Positions 8,086-15,883 of a stretch of DNA of 40,335 bases are shown in pieces (position 1 is the stretch's first letter; every line of letters begins with the position of its first letter). The notes under the pieces are model-generated. The model was not told the DNA's origin, did no database searches, and saw nothing but the letters and a program-made list of their open reading frames with translations. Position numbers and translations under genes: made by a program. Source of the stretch: Tistrella bauzanensis. Lineage in GTDB: Bacteria > Pseudomonadota > Alphaproteobacteria > Tistrellales > Tistrellaceae. The stretch is from the NCBI RefSeq assembly GCF_014636235.1, contig NZ_BMDZ01000054.1, positions 1 to 40,335 of the forward strand, in the 5' to 3' direction.

Positions 8086-8943
8086 ATGCCGACTGCCACC
8101 GATATCGAACGCCATGCGGCCCTCGACGCCTGCGCCGCCGAGCTGACCACCACCGACCCCGATCGCTTTGCCTGCCTGATGCTGGCACCGCCGGAGCAGC
8201 GGCCGGGGCTGGTGGCCCTGCTTGGTTTTGCGTTCGAAACCGCCAAGACCGCCGATGTGGTCAGCGAGGCGATGATCGGTGCCATCCGCCTGCAATGGTG
8301 GCGCGAGGCGCTGGACGGGATCGAGGCTGGCACGCCCCGCCGGCATCAGGTGATCGATATTCTGGGGCCGGCCATGATCGTCCATGATCTGCCGCGCGCG
8401 CGGCTGGACCGGATGATCGATGCCCGCGAGGTTGATCTGGAGCCGACACCATTTCCCGATCTGCCGGCGCTGGAGCGTCATGCCCGCGACACCGCCGGCC
8501 AGCTGGCCCGGCTCCAGGCCCAGGTTCTGGGCGTCACCGACGCGGCCCTTCTGGATGCGGCAGAGGACGCGGGCACCGGTTTCGGGCTGGTCGGCACATT
8601 GCGGGCCCTGCCATATCAGGCCCGCCGTCGACGGGTGCATCTTCCGCTCGACCGAATGACGACGGCCGGCCTGACGGTGAGTGCCGTGGTGGAACCGCAT
8701 CTGCGCAAGGATCAGGCGGCTCGGGCCCTGTGCGAGATCGTCGCCGCCATCGCCGGTCGGGCAGAGGCCATACTGACCGACAGCCGCCGTGCCGGCCGGC
8801 TGCCGCGCCCTGTTGCCGGCCAGGGCGCATTGGCCCGGCTGTATCTGAAGCGGCTGGCCGATGCCGGTCATGATCCCTTCGCGCAGCCGGCCATGCTGTC
8901 GCCGGCACGCCGGGCCTTCACGCTGTTGATGACCCGCGGCTGA
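8086..8943 (+). CDS. Squalene/phytoene synthase-fold protein, NDUFAF6-like
   Basis: Encodes 285 residues of the all-alpha prenyl synthase fold. The pattern (FAFETAKTADVVSEAMIGAIRLQWWREAL, quoted here in parts: FAFETAKTADVVSEAMIG then AIRLQWWREAL), ALERHARDTAGQL and GLVGTLRALPYQARRRRVHLP closely follows mitochondrial NDUFAF6, a complex I assembly factor. The Asp-rich catalytic motifs seen in the fusion gene at 5985-7793 are absent, so prenyl-coupling activity is unlikely. GGAAG precedes the ATG at a suitable distance. It is divergent from hpnCD and convergent with trmFO. Its presence beside squalene genes could mislead annotation toward phytoene synthase. Confidence 0.82.
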   Translation: MPTATDIERHAALDACAAELTTTDPDRFACLMLAPPEQRPGLVALLGFAFETAKTADVVSEAMIGAIRLQWWREALDGIEAGTPRRHQVIDILGPAMIVHDLPRARLDRMIDAREVDLEPTPFPDLPALERHARDTAGQLARLQAQVLGVTDAALLDAAEDAGTGFGLVGTLRALPYQARRRRVHLPLDRMTTAGLTVSAVVEPHLRKDQAARALCEIVAAIAGRAEAILTDSRRAGRLPRPVAGQGALARLYLKRLADAGHDPFAQPAMLSPARRAFTLLMTRG

Positions 8944-8960
8944 GCCGGTTGGCCCTTACG

Positions 8961-10328
8961 TCACGCCGCTGGCCGGGTTCCCGCAGCCGGTGCGGCATCG
9001 GCCCAGGGTCCGATATCGTCCAGGGCGCGGCGCGCCATGTTGGCCTTGCGCTCATTCTTGCGGACACGGCCTTCCAGCGGGGCGAACAGGCCGAAATTCA
9101 CGTTCATCGGCTGGAAGGTTTCCGGGTTGGCGGCGCCGGTGATGTGGGCCAGAAGCGCCCCCATGGCGGTGGTTGCCGGCGGGGGCAGGGCCGCCACGCC
9201 CAGCGCCTCGGCGGCCGCGAACCGGCCGGCCAGCAGCCCCATTGCGGCGCTTTCCACATAGCCTTCAACACCGGTGACCTGGCCTGCGAAGCGCAGATGG
9301 GGTGCCACCTTCAGCCGCATGGCACCATCCAGAACCCGCGGGCTGTTGATGAAGGTGTTGCGGTGGATGCCGCCCAGCCGGGCGAATTCGGCGCCGCCAA
9401 GTCCCGGGATCATCCGGAAGATGCGGCTTTGCTCGCCATATTTCAGCTTGGTCTGGAAGCCGACGATGTTCCACAGCGTGCCCTGGGCGTTGTCCTGGCG
9501 CAGCTGGACCACGGCATGCGGCGACCGGCCGGTGCGCGGATCGGTCAGCCCCACCGGCTTCATCGGCCCGAAGCGCAGGGTCTCCGGCCCGCGCTCGGCC
9601 ATCACCTCGATCGGCAGACAGGCCTCGAAATACGGCGTCGACTTCTCCCATTCCTTGAAATCGGTCTTCTCGCCGGCGATCAGGGCGGCGATGAAAGCTT
9701 CATATGTCTCGCGATCCATGGGGCAGTTGATGTAGTCGGCGCCCGTGCCGCCCGGCCCCGGCTTGTCATAGCGCGACTGCATCCAGGCAATGTTGAAATC
9801 GATGCTCTCGTGATGGACGATCGGGGCGATGGCATCGAAAAAGGCAAGACTGTCTTCGCCGGTGGCCGCCCGCACCGCCTCGGCGAGTGCAGGCGAGGTC
9901 AGCGGGCCGGTGGCGATGATCGTGGGGCCCCACTCGGCCGGCGGCAGGCCGGTCACCTCCTCACGCCGGATCTCCAGCAACGGGTGGCTACGCAGCCGCG
10001 CTTCCACCGCGGCCGAAAAGCCATGCCGGTCGACGGCCAGCGCGCCACCGGCCGGCACCTGATTGGCGTCGGCTGCCGCCATGATCACGCTGTCGGCGCG
10101 GCGCATCTCGGCATGCAGAACGCCCACCGCATTGGCGGTCGCATCATCGGACCGGAAGGAATTGGAGCAGACCAGCTCCGCCAGCCCATCGGTGGAATGC
10201 GCATCGGTGGCCCTGACCGGCCGCATCTCGTGCAGGACGACCGGCACGCCCGCGCGCAGCACCTGCCAGGCGGCTTCCGATCCGGCGAGGCCGCCGCCGA
10301 TGATATGAACCGGGTTGGGGGTGTTCAC
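8961..10328 (-). CDS. trmFO: tRNA (uracil-54-C5)-methyltransferase, folate-dependent
   Basis: Encodes 455 residues. TrmFO is a flavoprotein that makes ribothymidine at position 54 of the tRNA T-loop, using methylenetetrahydrofolate. The FAD motif [15 protein letters not shown] is near the N-terminus, followed by [32 protein letters not shown] and, later, [14 protein letters not shown]. Family length is about 450. An upstream TTG at 10337 is in frame, but GGAAAGG lies 9 bases before the GTG at 10328 and abuts the TTG, so I prefer GTG. It converges on the NDUFAF6-like gene with an 18-base gap. Confidence 0.93.
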   Translation of the reverse strand: MNTPNPVHIIGGGLAGSEAAWQVLRAGVPVVLHEMRPVRATDAHSTDGLAELVCSNSFRSDDATANAVGVLHAEMRRADSVIMAAADANQVPAGGALAVDRHGFSAAVEARLRSHPLLEIRREEVTGLPPAEWGPTIIATGPLTSPALAEAVRAATGEDSLAFFDAIAPIVHHESIDFNIAWMQSRYDKPGPGGTGADYINCPMDRETYEAFIAALIAGEKTDFKEWEKSTPYFEACLPIEVMAERGPETLRFGPMKPVGLTDPRTGRSPHAVVQLRQDNAQGTLWNIVGFQTKLKYGEQSRIFRMIPGLGGAEFARLGGIHRNTFINSPRVLDGAMRLKVAPHLRFAGQVTGVEGYVESAAMGLLAGRFAAAEALGVAALPPPATTAMGALLAHITGAANPETFQPMNVNFGLFAPLEGRVRKNERKANMARRALDDIGPWADAAPAAGTRPAA

Positions 10329-10428
10329 AGCGCACAACCTTTCCGTCGCCGACGACCTGATCCGGCCGCCGCCTCAGGACATAGTACAGTCGCGCCCGAC
10401 CCTCAAGCCGCAAGCGCGGTGGTGGCTG

Positions 10429-11082
10429 TCATGGCCGCCGGGGCTGGCGGCTGCTGGCTTCCAATGCCGCCGGACAGGTTGCCGCCCGGAACCCGGCCAG
10501 GCCCAGTGCCGCCACGACCACCGCGACGTCGTCGGGGCGTACTGCATCGGCGGCATGGCTGTCGCGTGTGGTCAGCGTGAACAACGCACCGCCGACCAGC
10601 AAGGCGGTCACCAGTCCGGCCCGCCGACGCGCTTCCGCCGGCGCGATCATCGGCTGCACCAGTTCGCGCGCTTGTGCGCCACGGCTGATGAGATCGGCGA
10701 TGGTGTCGGCAATCATCGCCATGTCGGCTGGCGCGGGGCCCGTGGCCGGGCGGCTGGGCTCAACAGGCGATCCGGGTGCCGCGGCATCGGCCAGCAGCCG
10801 GCGCCCGATGCGCGCAATGCTCTGGGCGGCCGCATCCGGTTCCAGCCCTGAAAGACCGGGCGCGCGTGGATCATTCGCGGCCAGAATCGCCGGCAGTGAC
10901 CGGATATCGGCTTCGCGCGCCTTGCCGGCGGAACCTGCCTGACCGGAGTCCGGTTCGTGGGCGGCGCGGTTCACAGCACCCGACCGCGCCACATCTCCGG
11001 CAGATGTTGCAGGGTCCGCATGTCGCCCTTGTTCCGGATCCAATACACAAAGATCGTTCTTCGCCGCCGATGCACCAGGCAT
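10429..11082 (-). CDS. Unrecognised protein with C-terminal membrane segments
   Basis: Encodes 217 residues from the ATG at 11082, chosen because GGGAG lies about 10 bases upstream; an in-frame ATG at 11169 would add 29 residues. The first 80 residues are polar and Ala/Asp/Gly-rich. A segment DMAMIADTIADLISRGAQAR looks helical. Two hydrophobic stretches follow: AGLVTALLVGGALFTL (about 155-170) and DVAVVVAALGLAGFRAA (about 185-201). I recognise no family. The composition looks like a real protein, but it may be poorly conserved. It lies upstream of trmFO on the same strand, with a 100-base gap. Confidence 0.5.
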   Translation of the reverse strand: MPGASAAKNDLCVLDPEQGRHADPATSAGDVARSGAVNRAAHEPDSGQAGSAGKAREADIRSLPAILAANDPRAPGLSGLEPDAAAQSIARIGRRLLADAAAPGSPVEPSRPATGPAPADMAMIADTIADLISRGAQARELVQPMIAPAEARRRAGLVTALLVGGALFTLTTRDSHAADAVRPDDVAVVVAALGLAGFRAATCPAALEASSRQPRRP

Positions 11083-11572
11083 GTGGCAAAATCTCCCGGT
11101 CTGATCCCGATCTCTCGCGGTTATCGTCCGTTCATGGGAATGCGGATGCGGGCGACGCGATCCGCCCATCCTGCCATGCCCGCTGGGGCACAGTTCTGTC
11201 GCTGTGCTTCTGATCGTAGACCAACGCTATGACAGGAGGGCTGGTTCAGCAAGAGATGGCGGGGCATTTCCAGTGGCATTTCCATTATAAATTCGATAGA
11301 TGGCCCAATTTGCGATGGTTGCTTTCAAAACCCGCTAAAGTTGTGATGAATCGACAACTATTCGCCGGCGAATGATGGTGTGGCTGTCGGGCGTGCGGCG
11401 GACCGGGTCGAATGGGCGGTGCAAGGCATGCCCGATCACGCAAGGCGCTGCGGAAGATATCGGGCGTGTATTGTCATCTGAAATGTCATCTTTCCTACAT
11501 TATACGTCTGTATTCTGACATTCGGTGCCGGGCCCGGCTTCCCCCTCCGGCACCGAAATCGAGGAAAACGAG
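11083..11572. other. Long regulatory spacer upstream of the autotransporter
   Basis: This is 490 bases with an AT-rich core (about 11270-11365) in an otherwise GC-rich window. I see no convincing gene: a 48-residue ORF at 11229-11375 lacks a ribosome site. The spacer holds an inverted repeat AGTTGT-N9-ACAACT (11339-11359) and a direct repeat TGTCATC-N5-TGTCATC (11472-11490), both of which could be regulator sites for the autotransporter gene. Confidence 0.6.
11472..11490 (+). promoter_or_regulatory. Direct repeat TGTCATC-N5-TGTCATC, Pho-box-like
   Basis: Two copies of TGTCATC begin at 11472 and 11484, 83-101 bases before the autotransporter start. The classical Pho box is two TGTCAT-type half-sites with an 11-base period; here the period is 12. 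So it resembles a PhoB site but with the wrong spacing. A phosphate link would suit an extracellular nuclease or phosphatase, but this is inference. Confidence 0.3.
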
Positions 11573-14500
11573 ATGAACCGCACCGACCTTCGCGCAAGGC
11601 CGTCCCGCAGCCGCCTGCAGATCCTGCTTCTGTCCACGGTGGCCATCCTGCCGCTTCTTCCCGCGCCGGCACTTGCCGGAGAGGGCGAGATGCGAATCCT
11701 GTCGTTGAACACCTGGATCGACCGCTTCAAGCCGAACCCGGCCGCGGCGATGTCTGAGTTCCTGGTCAATGGCGATTACGACATCCTGACCTTCCAGGAG
11801 CTGCGCGGCGACAGCACCTATCTCTCGACCATTCCGCCACTGCTGGAGAATGAGGGGCTGGGCACCTATACCACCGGGCAGTCCGGCGATGTCGGCGTGG
11901 CGTCCCGGCTCGCGGGCAGCCATGGCAGTCATGAGGATGGCGTGCGGGTCTCGTATCAGACCGTGGACGCGCAGAACAAGACGCCCGAGACGGTCGTCGG
12001 CACGGTGCATCTGAACTATTACGACGAACCGACCTATCGTATCGACGAGGCCAAGGCGCTCAACGACTGGGCGAAAGCCCAGGCCAGGCCGGTCATCATC
12101 ACCGGCGACTTCAATGCCGGCGATCTGTCGGAGCGCGGCCTGCACAATGCCGAGCAGCAATCCTATCTGTTTGCCCGCACCATCATTGACGGCGGCAGTT
12201 CCGACCTCTGGCGTGATCTCGCGCAACAATACACGCCTGAAGGCCGCGAGGCCGATTTCCTGGCCTATGTCGCCGCGATGCAGGCGACGGACGACAATGG
12301 CAACGCCCGATACCGCAATGTCATCCAGAGCTATTTCGACAGCCATCGCGACGAATTCCCCGGGATCGACAGCATTTCCAGCATGAGTTGGCGGCAGTGG
12401 GAACAGATCGTCGCCAAGGACATGGCGGGGAACGGCCTGACCTTCGAAGATGAAACCTATCCGGTCGCAAGCAACGTCCCGCAGACGCTCAACATCCTGA
12501 AGAAGCAGTACATCCTGCTGCAGAAGGACAGCGAGCGAGAGGTCTTTGCCCCGCATGGGCTGGGCGACGGCAGCACCACCTGGCCGTCTGCCGGCGAAGA
12601 CCACACCAACACCTGGACCAGTTGGGACCGGGTGACGATCGACCATTTCATGGCGGCACGGCCCTTCGGCAAATGGCAGGTGCTGGCCGACGACCCCGAT
12701 GACGCCTATACCGGCGTGCTCGACGACACCGGCTATGCCAATGACGGCACCACGCCGCTCTCGGATCACGAGCCCGTGGCCCATGTGGTCAAATGGGTCG
12801 GCCCGGCGCTTGAGACCTATACCGCCGCAGATGGTGACGCGACCCGCCTGATCTGGGGCGAGGCCGCCGGCGTCTTTGCCGAAAAGGGCAAGATCTTCTA
12901 CCTGACCCGCAACAATATGCGGACCGACCTTTATCTGGGCCAGATCGCCGACGAGAACGGCATGCCGGTCCTGTCCGGCCTGACCGAGGACGAGAAGAAG
13001 ACCCTGCTCGATTGCGCGAGCGACGATGCGCGTCTTCAGGCGGCGATCCAGGAATACTGTATCGACGATCACAGCTTCATCGGCGAGACCCTGGTGACTG
13101 ATGCCGGCACCGTGATCGTCGACGAGGATGCGGCTCTCGGTAACGCCACGGCGCGGCTCAGGCTCGACAATGGCGGCCTCAGGATCGCCGGCACCCGGAT
13201 GGCGACGCTCGCCCGCGATGTGTCGGTCGAGGCCGGCGGCGGTTTCATCGAGGTTGCCGATGCCGATGCCGCCGTCACGGCCTCGGGTGTGTTCAGCGGC
13301 AGCGGCGCCTTCGCCAAGACCGGCGCCGGCACTCTGACGCTTGCCGCCGACAACAGTTTCACCGGCACGACCACGGTCGAGGCGGGCCGGCTGAATGTCG
13401 ACGGCTCGCTGGCCGGCTCCGCTCAGACCACCGTCCGCGATGGCGCAACGCTGGGCGGCACCGGCACCGTCGGCAACCTTGCCATTGCCTCGGGCGCACG
13501 TCTCGCCCCCGGCGGGTCGATCGGCACGCTGAAGGTTGCGGGCGACCTGACCATGGCCGATGGCGCGATCTATGAGGTCGAGGTCGATGCCGATGGCAAG
13601 GCCGACCGGGTCGACGTCACCGGCACCGCCGCCCTGGCGGGCTCGGTTTTGGCCATGGCCGCCGGCGGCGATTATGCACCGCAGACCGACTACACGATCC
13701 TGACCGCCGATGGTGGTGTGACCGGCCGCTTCGGCACGGTGACCAGCTCGCTCGCCTTCCTCGACCCGACGCTGCGCTATGACACCACCGATGTCACCCT
13801 GCGGCTGGAGCGCAACGACACCAGCTTCAACAGCGTCGCCGGCACGGCCAACCAGCGCGCCACGGCCGCGGCGGTCGAGACGCTGGGCATGGGCAATGCC
13901 GTCTATGACGCGGTGGTGCTCACCGATGCCGGCACGGCCAGTGCCGCTTTCGAAAGCCTGTCGGGCGATCTTCATGCCTCGGCCGCGGGCGCGCTGATGC
14001 AGGGCGCGATGGCCGTCGGCGACGTGGTCGCGGCTCAGGGCGGGCTCAGTGGCGGGGGGATCGGCGCTGGCGACGCGCCGGCGTCAGCCGCCTATGGCGC
14101 CGGGCGGATGTGGCTGCAGGCCTATGGTGCCTGGGGCTCCAATGATGGCGATCAGGTGGCCTCGGTCGACCGCAACAGCGCGGGCACCCTGTTCGGTCTG
14201 GATGCGGCGGTCGGCGATGGCTGGCGGATCGGCGCCTTCGCGGGCTTTGGCCAGGCCACGGTCAAGCAGGACGGCACCGGCGGCAAGCTCGATGCCGACA
14301 GCTACCATGCCGGTATCTATGTCGCGACCCGCACCGGCGCGGTGGGCTTCCATCTGGGGGCCGCCTACAGCCTGAACGATGCCGAGACCTCTCGCCGGGC
14401 CAGCTATGCCGGCACCACCGAAACCCTCACCGCCGGCTATGACGTGGATGCGGCACAGGTCTTCGGTGAAGTGAACTATCGCATGGCAACCAGCCAGGGC

Positions 14501-14920
14501 GCGTTCGAGCCTTTCGCCGGGGTCACGCATCTGCGTCTGTCGGGCGAGGACTTCACCGAAGCCGGCGGTGCGGCGGCCCTGTCCGGCGACGGCATCGACA
14601 TGCGGACCACCTTCACCACGCTGGGCCTGCGCACCGTGCAGGAATTCGGCCTGGGCGAGACACCGGCCGCCTTCCGGGCGGAACTGGGCTGGCGCCATGC
14701 CTTCGGCGATGTCGACCCCGATGCGGATCTCCGCTTCGCCGCCGGCGGTTCGGGCTTTGGCGTCACCGGCGCATCGATCGCCGAGAACGCCGCGATCCTG
14801 CGCACCGGCCTCGACATCGGCCTCACCGATGATGCCGGCCTGGCGCTGGGCTATGGCGGGCAGTTCGGCGATGATGCCACCGACCATTCGGTCACGGCGA
14901 AACTGCATGTGCGGTTCTGA
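11573..14920 (+). CDS. Autotransporter with endonuclease/exonuclease/phosphatase passenger
   Basis: Encodes 1115 residues. Residues 1-35 form a signal peptide ending PALA. Residues about 38-408 are an endonuclease/exonuclease/phosphatase domain with a complete catalytic set: LNTW (45-48), QE (75-76), VHLN (145-148), GDFN (178-181), DRVTIDH (352-358) and SDHE (397-400). A linker with two Cys (in LLDCAS and EYCIDD) precedes beta-repeat sequence, including a passenger-associated repeat TGAGTLTLAADNSFTGTTTV near 600. From about 860 to the terminal RF is the outer-membrane barrel. This is the type V secretion layout, so the enzyme should be displayed or released outside the cell. The substrate (DNA, phosphoester or lipid head group) cannot be read from sequence. 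The ATG follows GAGGA at 7 bases; a terminator follows the gene. Confidence 0.9.
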   Translation: MNRTDLRARPSRSRLQILLLSTVAILPLLPAPALAGEGEMRILSLNTWIDRFKPNPAAAMSEFLVNGDYDILTFQELRGDSTYLSTIPPLLENEGLGTYTTGQSGDVGVASRLAGSHGSHEDGVRVSYQTVDAQNKTPETVVGTVHLNYYDEPTYRIDEAKALNDWAKAQARPVIITGDFNAGDLSERGLHNAEQQSYLFARTIIDGGSSDLWRDLAQQYTPEGREADFLAYVAAMQATDDNGNARYRNVIQSYFDSHRDEFPGIDSISSMSWRQWEQIVAKDMAGNGLTFEDETYPVASNVPQTLNILKKQYILLQKDSEREVFAPHGLGDGSTTWPSAGEDHTNTWTSWDRVTIDHFMAARPFGKWQVLADDPDDAYTGVLDDTGYANDGTTPLSDHEPVAHVVKWVGPALETYTAADGDATRLIWGEAAGVFAEKGKIFYLTRNNMRTDLYLGQIADENGMPVLSGLTEDEKKTLLDCASDDARLQAAIQEYCIDDHSFIGETLVTDAGTVIVDEDAALGNATARLRLDNGGLRIAGTRMATLARDVSVEAGGGFIEVADADAAVTASGVFSGSGAFAKTGAGTLTLAADNSFTGTTTVEAGRLNVDGSLAGSAQTTVRDGATLGGTGTVGNLAIASGARLAPGGSIGTLKVAGDLTMADGAIYEVEVDADGKADRVDVTGTAALAGSVLAMAAGGDYAPQTDYTILTADGGVTGRFGTVTSSLAFLDPTLRYDTTDVTLRLERNDTSFNSVAGTANQRATAAAVETLGMGNAVYDAVVLTDAGTASAAFESLSGDLHASAAGALMQGAMAVGDVVAAQGGLSGGGIGAGDAPASAAYGAGRMWLQAYGAWGSNDGDQVASVDRNSAGTLFGLDAAVGDGWRIGAFAGFGQATVKQDGTGGKLDADSYHAGIYVATRTGAVGFHLGAAYSLNDAETSRRASYAGTTETLTAGYDVDAAQVFGEVNYRMATSQGAFEPFAGVTHLRLSGEDFTEAGGAAALSGDGIDMRTTFTTLGLRTVQEFGLGETPAAFRAELGWRHAFGDVDPDADLRFAAGGSGFGVTGASIAENAAILRTGLDIGLTDDAGLALGYGGQFGDDATDHSVTAKLHVRF

Positions 14921-14947
14921 TCGCACATCCATCCGATGATGGGGATG

Positions 14948-14970
14948 AGGGAGGGGACAATCCCCTCCCT
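14948..14970 (+). terminator. Intrinsic terminator after the autotransporter gene
   Basis: AGGGAGGGGA pairs with TCCCCTCCCT across a 3-nt loop, making a 10-bp GC-rich stem followed by TTCCTCG. It lies 28 bases after the autotransporter stop codon, separating this gene from the downstream DeoR-type regulator. Confidence 0.75.
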
Positions 14971-15027
14971 TTCCTCGTAAGAATGCGGTCTCATCAGGGC
15001 GAGACCTCATTTGGCTCCGGGGGCTGA

Positions 15028-15807
15028 ATGGACGACACGGACAAGAAGAGCCGACGCCAGGCACAACTCGTCGCGCATCTTCAACACCATCGCTTCATCT
15101 CGCTCGACGAGATATCGACCCGCTTCGGGGTGACCACCCAGACGGCGCGCCGGGATCTGATCGATCTGGAGGAGGCCGGTCTCGTCCGGCGGTTGCATGG
15201 CGGCGGCACGCTCGCCGCCCCGCCCATCGATCCGCCGACCTATCGCCGGCGGCGGGTGGAGAATGCCGATGGCAAGGTGCGCATCGGCGAGCGGGTGGCG
15301 CAGCTCGTGGGCGACGGCTCGGCCGTCTTCCTCGACACCGGCACCACCTGCGAGGCGGTCGCCCGCGCACTCACCCGGCGGGAGAGGCTGCGGGTGGTGA
15401 CCTACAGCCTGCGCAGCGCCACCTTGTTGAGCGAGGTGGAGACCGCGACCGTCGCGGTTCCCGGCGGCTTCGTGCGCCATGTCGATGCCGGCGTCTTCAA
15501 CCACGACACCGTGGATTTCATCGGTGCCTTTCGTTTCGACACGGCGGTGATATCGGTCAGCGGCATCGACGAGCACGGCGTGATGGGCGATGACGATCAT
15601 GGCGAGGTGCAGGCGGTCCGCGCGGCGATGCGGCAGGCCGACCGCACGATCCTCGCGGTCGATGGCAGCAAGTTCTTCCGCCGCGGCCTGGTCTCCCTGG
15701 CCGCGATCACCGAGGTCGATCTGGTGGTCACCGACAGCGCGCCGCCGCCGGCGATCGCGGCGCTGCTTGCTGACGCCGGCGTCAGGATGGAGTTGATCGG
15801 GGGCTGA
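15028..15807 (+). CDS. DeoR/GlpR-family transcriptional regulator
   Basis: Encodes 259 residues. The N-terminal winged helix-turn-helix (about 8-62: HHRFISLDEISTRFGVTTQT, then ARRDLIDLEEAGLVRRLHGG) and the C-terminal DeoR sensor domain, with the phosphosugar-binding style motif FLDTGTTCEAVA and ILAVDGSKFFRRGL, are both intact. Such proteins usually repress sugar or sugar-phosphate genes. No sugar operon is adjacent here: the autotransporter upstream ends in a terminator, and uvrA is convergent downstream. The target is therefore unknown. GGGGG shortly before the ATG may serve as the ribosome site. Confidence 0.9.
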   Translation: MDDTDKKSRRQAQLVAHLQHHRFISLDEISTRFGVTTQTARRDLIDLEEAGLVRRLHGGGTLAAPPIDPPTYRRRRVENADGKVRIGERVAQLVGDGSAVFLDTGTTCEAVARALTRRERLRVVTYSLRSATLLSEVETATVAVPGGFVRHVDAGVFNHDTVDFIGAFRFDTAVISVSGIDEHGVMGDDDHGEVQAVRAAMRQADRTILAVDGSKFFRRGLVSLAAITEVDLVVTDSAPPPAIAALLADAGVRMELIGG

Positions 15808-15846
15808 CCGGCTTGGAGCGAGCCTGCATCAGCCCCCGGCGCATCG

Positions 15847-15882
15847 GTCGCCCGGTACCAGATCGTCGCCCGGTACCGGATC
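15847..15882. repeat. Two-copy 18 bp tandem repeat
   Basis: GTCGCCCGGTACCAGATC (15847-15864) is followed directly by a copy with one substitution (15865-15882). It fills the gap between the convergent DeoR-type gene and uvrA. Each unit contains a GGTACC palindrome. Confidence 0.85.
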
Positions 15883-15883
15883 T

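Noticed and set aside
8086-8943. A third squalene or phytoene synthase for the hopanoid pathway
   Set aside because: The fold matches, but the Asp-rich catalytic motifs are missing and the pattern follows NDUFAF6.
11229-11375. 48-residue ORF in the AT-rich spacer (starts MTGGLVQQEM)
   Set aside because: No ribosome site, no homology that I recognise, and codon use unlike the neighbours.
11495-13975. 826-residue open frame antisense to the autotransporter
   Set aside because: The sense strand has signal peptide, catalytic motifs and barrel; the antisense frame has none.
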